In this document: piece after piece, positions 1 through 10,330 of the stretch | How positions within the stretch are numbered: position 1 is the stretch's first letter | How the letters are laid out: the number at the start of each line of letters is the position of its first letter | The notes under the pieces: model-generated | Told to the model about the DNA's origin: nothing | Seen by the model: only the letters and a program-made list of their open reading frames with translations | The model's database searches: none | Assembly: GCA_023238725.1 (NCBI GenBank) | Contig: CM041553.1 | Span: forward strand, 19,744,001-19,808,000 | Length of the DNA: 64,000 nt | Origin: Scortum barcoo | Lineage: Eukaryota > Chordata > Actinopteri > Centrarchiformes > Terapontidae | Reading direction: 5' to 3' | Translations under genes and position numbers: made by a program

Positions 1-196
1 AGGAAAACGCCTTAAAACAATAATTTGCTTGTTTTTTGTTGCTGTGTTACTGTATAATGTGGACTAAACCAGACTAAATGTCCATTACGCACGGGGTTGA
101 GCGCGACAATATTTATCATTTTTCAGACGTATGCAAAGCAAATCCTTTCACATTAACTCGGAGGGCTAAAATCACCCCTTGTTTTTCTCCCCCCAG

Positions 197-468
197 GCTG
201 CTGAACGAAAACGACAAGAGGCCATTCATCGAGGAGGCGGAGAGACTGAGGAAACAGCACAAGAAGGACTACCCGGAGTACAAGTACCAGCCCCGGAGGC
301 GCAAAAACGGCAAACTAGCGGCTGCCAATGAGTCCGATAGCCAGGGGGAAGGTGAGGCCAGCCACTCCCAGTCACACTACAAGACCCTGCATCTGGAGCA
401 CAATGGGGGGGCTGGGTCTCCCCTGGGTGACCTGCACCACCACCACCATCACCACCACCATCCTGCTG
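197..468 (+). CDS. sox10: sox10 exon: second half of HMG box and linker
   Basis: The acceptor is ccccag at 191-196 after a pyrimidine tract, and the donor is G|GTAGGT at 469. The reading frame is open upstream to 78, but those codons are intronic: the HMG box needs the preceding exon (...GKLW) to end in AG of an Arg codon, which the first G here completes. The exon ends with the codons for nine consecutive histidines followed by Pro-Ala. Confidence 0.93.
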
Positions 469-1422
469 GTAGGTGGTTCATGATAATCCTCTTTTTTTAT
501 TTGAATATTTTAAGAGATATTTCGTGAAATGAACGAAAAATAACGAATTTTCCTGAAGCAACTTAACATTAAATGGAGAAAAACTGATGTCAGAGTTCAC
601 CTGACCATGTTGTTCCTTCTCCTCTTTCATCCAGGTCCGGGTCACAGCCCACCCACACCCCCCACCACCCCAAAGACAGAGCTCCAGTCTGGGAAACTGT
701 CAGATGCCAAGAGGGAGGGGGCAGCAGGAGCGGCCGGAGGATCGGGAGGGTCCAGGGGAGCCCTTGGGGTGGGAGCTGAAGGGGCATCTGGTGGTCCGTC
801 ATCATCGAGCGCTAAACCCCACATCGACTTTGGCACCATGGACATTGGCGAGATCAGCCACGAGGTGATGTCCAACATTGAGCCGTTTGATGTGAATGAG
901 TTTGACCAGTACCTTCCTCCAAACGGCCACCCCCAGAGCGCAACTGGGGCCCCTGCAGCCGGGTCCTCGGCCTCGTCCTACGCCTATGCCCTGGCTGCTG
1001 CCAGTGGGCACTCCGCCTGGCTCTCCAAACAGCAGCAGCAGCCTCAGGCCTCCCCGTCGTCCTCCGACCCCTCCAAGGCCCAGATCAAGAGCGAGTCTGC
1101 GACTGGGAGCCACTACGCCGAGGCCTCGTCCTCTCCCTCCTCAGGCACCCACGTCACCTACACCCCTCTCAGCCTCCCTCATTATGGCTCCGCTTTTCCC
1201 TCGCTGGCCTCCAGGGCTCAGTTTGAGTACGGAGAGCACCAGGCCCCCGGGGCGTACTATGCCCACTCCAGCCAGGCCCCAGGGCTATACTCAGCCTTCT
1301 CCTACATGGGCCCTACACAGAGGCCTCTGTACACTACCATAGGAGACCCCTCCAGCGTGGCCCCCTCCCACAGCCCCACACACTGGGAGCAGCCTGTTTA
1401 CACCACACTCACAAGACCTTGA
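197..1422 (+). CDS. sox10: Sox10 transcription factor, C-terminal part (2 exons; 5' end outside window)
   Basis: SoxE-group HMG-box transcription factor, known to direct neural crest, pigment cell and glial fate in the nucleus. Two exons are present. Exon 197-468 starts in the middle of an Arg codon inside the HMG box and ends in phase 1; exon 635-1422 ends at TGA 1420-1422. The first exon gives the end of the HMG box (RLLNENDKRPFIEEAERLRK) and the basic YKYQPRRRKNGK nuclear-localisation tail. The second gives PPTPPTTPKTEL, the K2 block (KPHIDFG...EISHEVMSN...DQYLPPNGH), a Q4 run, an IKSE SUMO-type site near 1084-1095, and the transactivation end (SAFSYMGPTQRPLY...THWEQPVYTTLTRP). The K2 and C-terminal wording matches Sox10 rather than Sox8 or Sox9. 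About 352 of an expected ~470-485 residues are encoded here. A His9 run (434-463) is unusual. Which teleost paralogue this is cannot be told. Confidence 0.95.
635..1422 (+). CDS. sox10: sox10 last coding exon: K2 and C-terminal transactivation domains
   Basis: The acceptor is tttcatccag at 625-634, after a 166-bp intron (469-634). Joined in phase 1 it reads G-PGHSPPTPPTTPKTELQSGK, the known Sox10 linker. The K2 domain lies at about 811-930. A Ser/Ala-rich, Gln-rich stretch follows, and the conserved C-terminal transactivation end lies at about 1220-1419. The codons are strongly GC-rich at third positions. Confidence 0.95.
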
Positions 1423-2925
1423 GGAAGACCAGCTGAGCAGAGGGAAATATGGGAAGCGTGTGAGTGGATCTGTGTGTGTGTGTGTGTGGGTGTGCAAATA
1501 TGTGAGTGTGTGCCCGTGTGTGTGTGTGTGTGAGTGTTTGTTTGTGTGTGTGTGTGTGTGCCCATGCCATATTGATGTTATATTAGACGTTTTTACTTTT
1601 TAGCCAATAGCCAATATAATGCAAGATGCATCCACGGGACCTTACACAGTTAAAAAAAAAAAAAAAAACAGCCACAAACTCACACGACACAAAGTGTGAA
1701 TCATGGGTCAACTGCCAATCAAGAAATTAAAACTTTAACAAATGTGTGCCATCATAAATTTATAAGTCGGGGTGTACAGAATGTGTGTATTCAAGATGTA
1801 GACGAGAGACACTGAGAGAGAACAGATGTTGCATTGATGACTCTGATTTGACCCAGAAACAATGGGGTTAGACTGACATAATCAGATTTTATTAACCAAA
1901 CTAAAGCAGATGTTTTTGATGTTATTGTGTTATTTTATATGAGTAGTAAGTTTATTGTTGTTGTTGATATCCTAGGGTGTAACTTTATTGTGACTGATTT
2001 GATATTACACTAATACATCTGCACCACTTGCTTTGGGAAAAGCATGTTTTGTTTCAATAAGATGTTCCCTTGGGGTTGTTTTTATTTTTCGTCGTGGCCA
2101 GAAAAGGATAGTTGCAACCTTTTTTTTTTCTTTGTAGATAGCACACTCTGTCCTTTCATTACATTGACTTCACTGAACTGAAGAATTAAGTAAGGGGAAA
2201 AATAGGAAAACGAGAGGGAAAGAGAGCTCTTAAAGATGTGTTTCGGCTTACCGCTCAGTCTTGGACATGTACCTCAACTTCTATTCATTTTGTGCCAATA
2301 GCAAAGGAGGAGTGCGACTCTGGATACCAGATAAACTAATGCTGAAGGTATTTGACGTTTCAGAGCAGTAAACCTCCACTTCAGTCTTCCTTTTTTTTTT
2401 GCTTTACAAGTGCCTAACATTTTGCTGATTCACATCTGATTTAACCAATAACTGAGTTAAAATCTATAAGTGCAAAGTCTCAACCAAATCTCTTCAGATA
2501 ATTGGCCAGCTTTGGGTCCTACTTAAGGATTAGAATCACATGTACGGCCGCTCTGCACTGCATGTAGGCCAAAAGCCTGTTTTCGTCTTTACAGTCTCTA
2601 CAGTTTTTTCCTATGTTGTGCCCAAATAGCCCCCTTCCTCTTCAGCAATGTGAATAATGGTCATTACCACAGGCTTCACCTTTATTACGTGATGCAGACT
2701 TTATCATTTTATACTGATCCTCTTACCATGTAGTTATTATTTTTATGTAAGTAATAATGCATTGTGTGTCACACCTTTGCTTCTTCCATTTTGTATAATT
2801 CTGGATAGTTTTGTAAAGTGTTTGCTATACATTCACTTGAGTATTTTGCTTCCATACAAGAAAAGCAATGTTGAAATATTATTGTTGTCATCTATTAAAT
2901 CAATTTATTTATAAAAAAAAAAAAC
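1423..2925 (+). other. sox10: sox10 3' untranslated region
   Basis: This non-coding stretch follows the sox10 stop. It holds a TG-rich microsatellite right after the stop (about 1470-1560), several A or T runs, and an ATTAAA polyadenylation hexamer at 2894-2899. A genomically encoded A12 tract follows about 12 bases later. The UTR end is inferred; about 1.5 kb is plausible for a vertebrate Sox10 3'UTR. Confidence 0.65.
1470..1560. repeat. (TG)n imperfect microsatellite in sox10 3'UTR
   Basis: Runs of TG are broken by GGTG, AAATATG, CCCG and TTTG interruptions. It lies about 50 bp past the stop codon, so it would be transcribed as a GU-rich tract. Confidence 0.9.
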
Positions 2926-4680
2926 AAAGAAAGTCCTGTGTAAGAGCATTATTTTACGCAGAGATAACACATGGAGCGCTTAGCAAGTGAAGGGTGAAAA
3001 AAAAATAATTAAAAACACGCTGCTGACGTGTGAACTGTAATAACAACACAATCAGCGCCCCACCAACCTAAGCTGTTTAGTGTGTTTGTGTGTGTGGTAG
3101 GCTAAAATTGACTACTAATTCCCCACATTTAATCGGCTGGGGACTGCGTGTTACTGGGAAAGACAAAGAGAGCCATTCAGCGAGGGAGAGGGACAGAAAG
3201 AGAGAGAAGGGGTGGGTGTAAAGAGCCAGAGGCAAGGCCAATTTCAACTCAGTAACCAGCGTACACTTGGACTTTTGTACATGGCTTTCCTTTCACTCTG
3301 CCCTCTCCTCTCCACCTGAGGTTCCCTCCCTGCCTCCACATTCAGTTGCGCTTAAAACCCATTCAGTGGACGTCCAGAGTCCAAATGTCAGGCTCATTGT
3401 GCTGCCATTGTGTTTGCAGAGACGCGAAACAAGAGTGATAATAGACATGGGTATCTTTTGCAAAAAAAAGTGACAATGTCCAAAATGAGAGGAGGAGAAA
3501 AGAGAAGGTAAGCTATTCAGTTCAAACCTGGATGTTCATTTTTTTTAAGAAACACCCATAAATGAGATAAGTTACAGCTTGTTTATGAGTTCAACAAAGG
3601 CATCAACATGGACAGAATAATATTGTGAGCAAGTAGACCAAGGAGATAAGGTGGCGGGAAGAGAAAAGGATAAGATATTACTTTATTCATCTAGAGGGAA
3701 ATGAATAAAACACTAGAATATCAAACAGTTCACAGTTCAGCTGTTGTAGTTTCAGATTTATAGTCCCATCTTTGTGGCTTTTTGCTAAAACTAGAAATAA
3801 ACCTTAACATTTCAGGAGTCAAGGAGGAAAATATCAGAGAATGGAAAATATATGAAAACACACATTGGAAATAAACCATATGGACATCTGGGAATTTATG
3901 TTGGATCTACAAGACGCAAAATATAAAGAAAGGCATTGACAATACACTGTATGTATGTTGCAGCAAAGTCAATTTCTAGTTTTTAAGGCTGAATTACAAA
4001 GGCATCAGGGCCCCACATCCTTAGGGGCCTTATTGCCCTTGTTCATTGTTTCTTGATTTATGATCGTTTTATTACTTTCAAATCTGTTTGGGAAAATGCA
4101 CCATAAAGCACAGTATAAGCTCTAATGTAAAGGGCCTTGAGATGAGGCCCATTATCACCTCATCCACATCCATTTTATGTCACTGTTGTGTTCAGTTTTG
4201 GGTAATTTAAAACACTTTTCACTGTTGCATATTGGAGTAGGTCAGGAAAAATACAGATTTGTTTGAAATCAGTTCAGCTGTTTTGATTACCAGCAACATA
4301 TATTCAATCAGTCACTGTCCTTAAAAAAAACTGTTTAACAGCTGTAGTTAGTAGTTGCTAGGCACATTAAGCTGTTACTTAACAATATAGGAACATCATC
4401 TAAAATGTGAAGCACTGTTTTAGACTTATCTAATTAACAGTGTATAAAAAAGATCAGATTAGCTCCTTTTAAACCCTGTACAACATTAACATGCTGCTTA
4501 AATTTCAATACGTAACAGCAGAAATTAAATAACATAATACACAGATATCTGTTTGATTACCTCTTTGATAGTTTAAGTATATTTAACTGAACACTTACTT
4601 GTACTATGTATTTTTACTGCTATTCTAAAGGGTTTGAGTAATTGATACAGGCTCTACAGTGAAAGTTAGATATATATGCA
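2926..4680. other. Intergenic, sox10 to rnaseh2a: no gene seen
   Basis: No open frame here looks coding. There is a purine-rich stretch at about 3165-3225. A short segment at about 3672-3705 (actttattcatctagaggg) resembles the actttattgatcc-type end of teleost retroelements that also occurs near 33,700. The rest is AT-rich spacer. Confidence 0.6.
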
Positions 4681-4682
4681 GA

Positions 4683-5050
4683 CAGAGGTGGAAGAAGTAC
4701 TCAGATCTTTTACACATGTAAAAATAGCAGCACCTCGGCTTGGAAATACTCAAGTAAAAGTATGAAAGGCATCAACATATACTTAGAGCACCAAAACTGA
4801 AAGAAGTCATCATGCAAAATGAGCAGTTTCATAATGATATATGTGATGTAATTGGATTAACTATAATCAGTGATGCATTAATTTGTTCATTACTTTTATG
4901 TTAATAGCGGGTAAAGGTGGCACTAGATTTAGTTACTTGTTACTTCTTATCTTATCTTAACCTAAATGATATATAACATATTATATGTGATTATATTTTG
5001 TGATTTTAATCTGAATCTGTGGAGTAACCTAATTAATAAATGTAGTGAAA
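4683..5050. mobile_element. Non-autonomous DNA transposon (MITE-like), degraded
   Basis: It begins cagaggtggaagaagtactc and continues with gaaatactcaagtaaaagta. It ends with sequence of the type taacctaattaataaatgtagtga. I recognise this order from a very common teleost interspersed repeat whose two ends are inverted copies of 'cagaggtggaa...agtactcaa'. It has no coding capacity. The right terminal repeat is missing or eroded before the rnaseh2a promoter. The family name was not checked. Confidence 0.6.
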
Positions 5051-5189
5051 AAGCAAAAAAAAAAAAATCAATATTTACTTATAAAATGTGACAAAGTAAC
5101 AATTAACAGGATCCAGGAGAGCTGCAGATTTCAGACCCCAGACCGACTGTGGGCGGAAATGAAACCTTCAACATTTGGAGAAGAGGCGA

Positions 5190-5265
5190 AGAAGAAGAAG
5201 AAGTGTGACGTCACTGTAGGGCGCCAAATCCACAGTAGAAACAAACCGCGACACCGATTAAAAAG
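5190..5265 (+). promoter_or_regulatory. rnaseh2a: rnaseh2a core promoter and non-coding first exon
   Basis: A perfect palindromic CRE/ATF site, TGACGTCA, lies at 5206-5213. Eight bases on is an E2F-type site, GCGCCAAA, at 5221-5228. Both are typical of S-phase, replication-linked genes and fit the role of RNase H2. A consensus donor, AAAAG|GTAAGA, follows at 5266. A matching acceptor, ctctcag, ends at 5515, nine bases before the start ATG. I infer a short non-coding exon ending at 5265 and a 250-bp 5'UTR intron. No TATA box is seen. Confidence 0.6.
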
Positions 5266-5524
5266 GTAAGAAAGAGCTTTATTCGGCTTTATTATGTTAT
5301 ATGGAGATTTGATATTCACTCTCGGCAGCCGTCGCTACTTGTTCAAAAAGAAAACACCAGTCTGTTGTGGATAAATAAGTCGTGTTTTAGTAGTTTGTAG
5401 GAGCCAGTAGACATCTCCGTATGTTGATGTGTGTAGCTAACATGGCAGCAACCTCTGAAACAACTTTACTTTAAAGTAAGATAAATGTTATAATAAATGC
5501 CTGTTGTCCTCTCAGACAGCTGTC

Positions 5525-5651
5525 ATGGACCTCGGCCCCTTTGAAAGAGACAACTCGCTGAGCTGCCGGCTCTCCTCTCAGATCCCTGAAGTCTGCCGGA
5601 CTGAGGACTGCTGTCTGGGCATCGACGAGGCGGGCAGGGGGCCTGTCCTGG
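5525..5651 (+). CDS. rnaseh2a: rnaseh2a exon 1 (start; Asp34-Glu35)
   Basis: ATG at 5525 in context tgtcATGG. It encodes MDLGPFERDN...CCLGIDEAGRGPVLG and ends in phase 1 before a gtgtgt donor. It contains the first two metal-binding acidic residues and the GRG nucleic-acid-binding motif. Confidence 0.95.
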
Positions 5652-8600
5652 GTGTGTAGTCAGTCAGTGTTAGAAAAGAATAACATGTCATCCTCACTGT
5701 GTTTTAAGAAGACTTATCATAACTTACAGTGGAGGTACAGTTTTGGTCAGATCTGCAGCCATTAAGCAACCAGCAGAAACACTGACTAATCAAATAATCA
5801 TTTAAGTAATTCTTCCAGCAAAAAAAATAAAAAAAAATGTGACCTCCCCCCCCCAGTTTATTAAATGTGAAATTTTCCACTTTTCCTGGTTTTGTATTAC
5901 ATTTAAATGGAATATTTGGGTTTTTTTTTGTCTGTTGATTGGTCAAGCCAAGATGTTTTATAAGGTTGTGAAAATAGGTGATAACAAATAAAACTCACTT
6001 GACATGAGGTCACTACGTATTTTGATGGCTATTTGAATCTTTTTTCCTCATATTTAATACACTAAATGATTAATTGCAAAAATAATTGCCATACTAATAA
6101 TCAAATAAAATATTAATAAGATTTGATTTGGTCATCTAGTGTCTCAGGAGGTTGAGCAGGTCCGACACTAATCAGAAGGTCGCTTAGCATCGGTGTATGC
6201 TCGTGTGATGAGATTACATCCTGATGAACAGAATAGCAGCTTGCATGAAATCCTCTGCCATCAGAGTGTACGAATGTGTAAACGAATGGGGTGAATGGTA
6301 TGCATTGGAAGGTACTTTGGGTGGTCGGAAGACTAGAAAAGCACTATAAAAGTCCATTTATTATTTGATGTAATATCAGACATTTAGCATGTGGACGTAC
6401 ACTTACAGTATTCATATTTTTTGATCCAGGGCCGATGGTGTATGGGATATGTTTCTGTCCCCTTTCCAAAAAGATGGAGCTGAAGGACTTGAAAGTGGCA
6501 GGTAATGCATCTCTGCAGTTGAGAAAGATGTTGTAGTCTTTCTCAGTATGATGCTTTGAACTCATCCTCGCTGCTATAGACACGTATACATGCATATACT
6601 GGGCACAGTCATCCACTCAACCATTTATATATAACCTTTAATTAATCAGGTAAAAAAGGTAAAAAATCTGTTTTAATCTCAAAACAAGACAAACAGACAT
6701 ACATAACTGTCACACATTACAAACAAGTAAACATAATTTCAAATTGATCATAATAAGCTATTTATCTTTTACTTTTGCATCTGCATGTCTGTATTTTATC
6801 CTTGGTAATATTACATTCTTATATTCCCTTTTCAGACTCAAAGACTCTCACGGAGGCAGAAAGAGAAAATCTTTTTCACAAACTGGATGAAGCCAAAAGT
6901 TATGTCGGCTGGGCTCTGCGGATTCTCTCACCAAACACCATCTCAACCAGCATGTTACAGAGGTTTTTGGCGCACACAGTTCTGCGCTCACAGACCTATT
7001 CTTTTTATTCATAAACTGTGCTTTATATCCACAACCTAATGAAATGTCTATTTTTATTAGGACAAAATACAACCTGAACGCCCTGTCACATGATACAGCA
7101 ATTGGGCTAGTACAGTTTGCCCTGGACAGCGGAGTACAGCTCAAAGAGGTATGTAGAAGTTTCATATGAATTCTAAATAATGCTTTTGTTTGTATTTTCA
7201 GGGTATATTTTCTCTCATGTGCTTATATACATAAATTATTATTATGTGAATTAATTTCACACATAGTATTTTCCTTCAGTCAGTACAGGATTTTTAGGCA
7301 GACCAGCCCCCGAAAACTGTGTTTCGGTGTCAGCTCTGGTTCAGGCCCAAATGATAACTTAGTAACTCCTGCGACATATCAGGCATCAGGGAATCAAAAC
7401 GCAATACATCACAGCAATGACTGCAAGTTTATTGTGTTTGAGACTGTGCCTATTACTTTAAAATTACAAAATTTTAACCAGGAGGTTGCTAAACTTGTTA
7501 TTAAATTTTGGTTATGTTTCAAATAGTTTTACAGACACTGTGAAAAGCATGCTCTTTATGTGACGCTCTCCATTTAGACTGACAGTAAAGGCTTCATGTG
7601 ATGGAAACACTTGATTAGACAACATATTTCCCTTTTCACTCCTTCTTCTTCTTCTTCTTCTTTTGCCTTTGCTCTTTCCTGTCTTTCTTGACCTTACTGG
7701 TTTTCTGCAGGTGTTTGTGGACACAGTCGGCCCAGCAGACAAGTACGAGGAGAAACTCTCAAAGCTGTTCCCGGGTATCGAAGTGACTGTGAGGCCAAAG
7801 GCTGACTCCCTCTTTCCCATCGTCAGTGCAGCCAGTATCTGTGCAAAGGTTAGTGACCAGGAGTAAACTCAATCTCAGTCAGTTTATATTGCCGTTCATA
7901 TTCCTGATTATTACAGTTTATTTGCCCCAAATGACTGTTTCATTGATGAATATTGCCATAACTCTCTTGTGGTAAATCAGTATGTGTGTGTGTCCTTGAG
8001 TCTGAGTTTCCTTAGTCAACTGAGTACGGACTAGGTTGTGGGAGATGAGTGGATAAGTGTACTTGTACTCCCTTTTTTTTCTTTAAACCTCTCAACTCTG
8101 CCAGTGCATCAGGTGCGAATATGAAGTCATCTTCACAGTTGTCATGTCTACTTGTGGATATCGTTGTTACTTCAGTGGCCACAATTCAGGATTATAGGAG
8201 CAGACATTTAATGCTGCTGAACAAGTCAGTGTTCACATTTTAAGCTTTTTTTCAGAATCAGTCAGTAGTTTTTATGACGCTATTTTGCTGATTTTCAGGT
8301 GGCCAGGGATCGTGTTGTAAAGGGCTGGAACTTTGCTGAGGACCTGGGTGAAGTGGATTCAGACTACGGCTCAGGATACCCCAACGGTAACAGAAACAAC
8401 AGTTATTATGATCTTCTCATTATCCCATTCTTGTTTGAGAAATACTTTTAAAATGTAATAAATTAAGCAAGCATTTGAGCACACTTACATTATTATCAGG
8501 CATTCCCTGTGTCACTGGCAACGTGTAGAAACTGCATGGAGATAGTGATACTGAGGTATATATGTTTTTTTCCTGCATTTTCAGACCCCAAGACTAAAGC

Positions 8601-9522
8601 ATGGCTGCTGAAGTACCTGGATCCAGTGTTTGGTTACCCTCAGTTTGTTCGATTCAGCTGGAGCACAGCCCAAACCCTGATGGATAGCAAGGCTGTGACC
8701 GTCCACTGGTAAAAGTTTAAACTTGATTTTGACCAAAGTACTTGAATGAGGACATCCTCGATTTATTAAAGAGAACAGTACCTTTTGAAATGGGCATTAA
8801 TCATTATTTACGGTATCCTGGTCATTCTATTCTGACAAAGTGACAGTTGCTAAGTGGACGTATTTGGCACTTGTTCTGTTTGCAGGGCTCTTAGTTAACT
8901 TTAAAAACTAATACAACACCATGGAAATGATTAAATTATAGTTTAAAGAATAAGCATTTGTGAGAAGTATATTTATTCATATCACTGTCCAATGTGAAGA
9001 GGTTATGTAATCTTAAACTAAGTAACACATCACACAGAGAGAGTGATCATCAGAAATTAATGTTATGATTTAATCTGTTATGTTTTACTTTAGGCTAAAT
9101 TTACCCCCCTTCCCATGACTATTCAAAAACATTTTGTTTTTATCGTCCTTAGCAAATCTTTTTTCCGTCCCCAGACATCCTTGAGTTACAGCCCTGGTGT
9201 GTGTAGATAAGAATAATTGCATGTATTGGAGTGTGAAAACCACAACCCCTTTGATTTCCAGGTCACACTTTAATGTGTGAGCAAATCATTTGACTCCAAG
9301 AGATGAATGCTAACCACAGTGTAAAAAATTCTTCTTTGTTTTGCTACATCTGTCCTCAGGGATGATGATGAGGAGGATGGAGAAAAGGCAGCTCAGCGGC
9401 AGAAGAACAAGTCGATGTTGTCATACTTCAGTGCATCAGCTGGAGGTAACAACCAAAACCCGACCCACCAGACACACCGCTTCTTTACGGAGCGGAGGCT
9501 GAAGAGCCTCGACGCACTGTGA
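5525..9522 (+). CDS. rnaseh2a: Ribonuclease H2 subunit A (catalytic), complete
   Basis: Catalytic subunit of the nuclear RNase H2 complex (with subunits B and C), which nicks DNA 5' of embedded ribonucleotides and degrades RNA in RNA:DNA hybrids. Eight coding exons: 5525-5651, 6430-6501, 6836-6962, 7061-7148, 7711-7848, 8299-8386, 8585-8708 and 9360-9522, all with GT-AG borders. The total is 927 nt, 308 residues; human has 299. The start MDLGPFERDN matches the human MDLSELERDN. Type 2 RNase H motifs are intact: GIDEAGRGPVLGPMVY (Asp34, Glu35), FVDTVG (Asp142), KADSLFPIVSAASICAKVARD (Asp170) and DYGSGYPNDPKT (Tyr211, the ribose-sensing tyrosine). The C-terminal tail carries an acidic patch and a PIP-box-like NKSMLSYF. 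Nothing appears broken. Confidence 0.97.
5745..6100 (+). repeat. AT-rich teleost repeat, family 'A', forward copy
   Basis: It resembles a common teleost element with ends of the type gctgcaacgattaatcgatta. The internal order seen here is ctaatcaaataatcatttaagtaa, then a 'tttcctggttttgtattac' block, then 'gttgattggtcaagccaaga', then 'aatgattaattgcaaaaataat'. Diverged copies of the same family are listed near 12.4, 17.3, 19.6, 21.3, 24.1, 39.2 and 41.6 kb. Confidence 0.55.
6145..6362 (+). mobile_element. SINE-like retroelement copy
   Basis: The 3' part (gggtggtcggaagactagaaaagcactataaaagtccattta) matches a tail I know from many teleost SINE copies. The 5' part contains ggttgagcaggtcc...aatcagaaggtcgc, which looks tRNA-derived. 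A more decayed tail of the same kind occurs at about 54,000-54,102. Confidence 0.6.
6430..6501 (+). CDS. rnaseh2a: rnaseh2a exon 2
   Basis: Acceptor gatccag at 6429; donor G|GTAATG at 6502. It reads GPMVYGICFCPLSKKMELKD then LKVA and keeps phase 1 at both ends (72 nt). Confidence 0.94.
6836..6962 (+). CDS. rnaseh2a: rnaseh2a exon 3
   Basis: Acceptor ccttttcag ends at 6835; donor AG|GTTTTT at 6963. It reads DSKTLTEAERENLFHKLDEA, then YVGWALRILSPNTISTSMLQ. The DSKxL motif is typical of RNase HII. The exon ends inside an Arg codon. Confidence 0.94.
7061..7148 (+). CDS. rnaseh2a: rnaseh2a exon 4
   Basis: Acceptor tttttattag ends at 7060; donor GAG|GTATGT at 7149. It reads TKYNLNALSHDTAIGLVQFA then LDSGVQLKE. 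The LNxxSHDTA block is conserved in eukaryotic RNase H2A. Confidence 0.94.
7711..7848 (+). CDS. rnaseh2a: rnaseh2a exon 5 (Asp142, Asp170)
   Basis: The acceptor ttttctgcag ends at 7710, preceded by a (TTC)n-rich pyrimidine tract at about 7640-7665. The donor is AAG|GTTAGT at 7849. It encodes FVDTVG and KADSLFPIVSAASICAK, which carry the third and fourth catalytic acidic residues. Confidence 0.96.
8299..8386 (+). CDS. rnaseh2a: rnaseh2a exon 6 (Tyr211)
   Basis: Acceptor attttcag ends at 8298; donor G|GTAACA at 8387. It reads VARDRVVKGWNF...DSDYGSGYPN. The tyrosine in GSGYP senses the 2'-hydroxyl of the ribonucleotide in this enzyme family. Confidence 0.95.
8585..8708 (+). CDS. rnaseh2a: rnaseh2a exon 7
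   Basis: Acceptor cattttcag ends at 8584; donor TG|GTAAAA at 8709. It reads DPKTKAWLLKYLDPVFGYPQ then FVRFSWSTAQTLM, matching the conserved PQFVRFSWxTA block. Confidence 0.95.
9360..9522 (+). CDS. rnaseh2a: rnaseh2a exon 8 (C-terminal tail and stop)
   Basis: Acceptor tgtcctcag ends at 9359; stop TGA 9520-9522. It opens with an Asp/Glu run (DDDEEDGEK), then NKSMLSYFSASAG, and ends HRFFTERRLKSLDAL. This parallels the human HRYFLERGLESATSL end. Confidence 0.94.
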
Positions 9523-10215
9523 AGACATGCAGGCACATACGGGAAATCTCAAGCTCTTTGTGAGACGGTCATATAAACCCCATACAGTTAGGTGTGGATG
9601 GACTTTGATGAAACATTGTGGACATGTGATGTTTGTGTCACCAATGCAGACTCAAAATGAAGAGCTGTCTTTATTTGTCATGTTTGCAGCTGTTTTTTTT
9701 TTTATACATAAAAGTAATGTTAAAAACTCATGTTTTGCTTTCTAAGAGCTTTTGTTTTAAAATTTGACGTCATTCTTGTGAAAAGAAGCAGAAAGGCATC
9801 GTTGGAAAGTGTTGCAAATCTTTAATGGCAATACTGTCCTCTGGGGGCGAGTTGACAAAATACACTAGGGGTTTGGAAAGTATTGTCAGTGATTCACGTG
9901 TTATGTTATGGTCTCAGTACAACCAGAAGGCTCACGTGGACAAATGCACAATATCCACCACAATATGACAACTGCTGAAGCACAGTTTGCTCCACATGAA
10001 CTAAAAGACATTTAGTGTATACATAAAAAATGTCTGGATTTTTTTATCATTGTACGATTCGAGTTTTGATGCAAATGAGGAATACAAACATGTAATATTA
10101 TAAAACTTAATTAGTTATTTAACAAGGGAAAAGAAAGTTGTCACATCTTTAGACTTTGTCTTAAAACAAACATCCATAGAAGAACGTTACCTGAATAAAT
10201 GCAGTCAGTACTTGA
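9523..10215 (+). other. rnaseh2a: rnaseh2a 3' untranslated region
   Basis: Non-coding after the stop. A weak CATAAA variant hexamer is near 9707 and a canonical AATAAA is at 10194-10199. The true cleavage site could follow either, so the end is inferred. The canonical signal faces the minus-strand signal at 10325-10330. Confidence 0.5.
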
Positions 10216-10324
10216 CAGTTATCACATACATTTCAGTCAGCACCAAAGAATTATTGTGGTTCAATACCCAGTCCATTGTCGCAAAACATCAAAGTCTTGC
10301 TTTTCTTTCAATAACAGTTTGGTT

Positions 10325-10330
10325 TTTATT
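10325..10330 (-). terminator. Poly(A) signal AATAAA for the minus-strand unit
   Basis: TTTATT on the plus strand reads AATAAA on the minus strand. It lies about 560 bases past the TAG that closes the hydrophobic frame. It would end the small minus-strand unit about 135 bp from the oppositely directed rnaseh2a signal. Confidence 0.35.

Larger units (their letters stand above)
5652..6429 (+). other. rnaseh2a: rnaseh2a intron 1, filled by two repeats
   Basis: A 778-bp intron. Almost all of it is occupied by an AT-rich teleost repeat (about 5745-6100) and a SINE-like element (about 6145-6362). The SINE ends only about 65 bp before the acceptor of the next exon. Confidence 0.7.

Noticed and set aside
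78..196. In-frame extension of the sox10 exon upstream to an ATG at 78
   Set aside because: The family needs the first half of the HMG box from an earlier exon; an acceptor with pyrimidine tract ends at 196, so these codons are intron.
197..1422. Reading the first gene as sox8 or sox9
   Set aside because: The GSAFPS and PTHWEQPVYTTLxRP end and the K2 wording fit Sox10; Sox9 has a longer PQA/Q-rich region not present here.
5186..5202. (GAA)n before rnaseh2a as a disease-type expansion
   Set aside because: Only five or so units; ordinary simple sequence.
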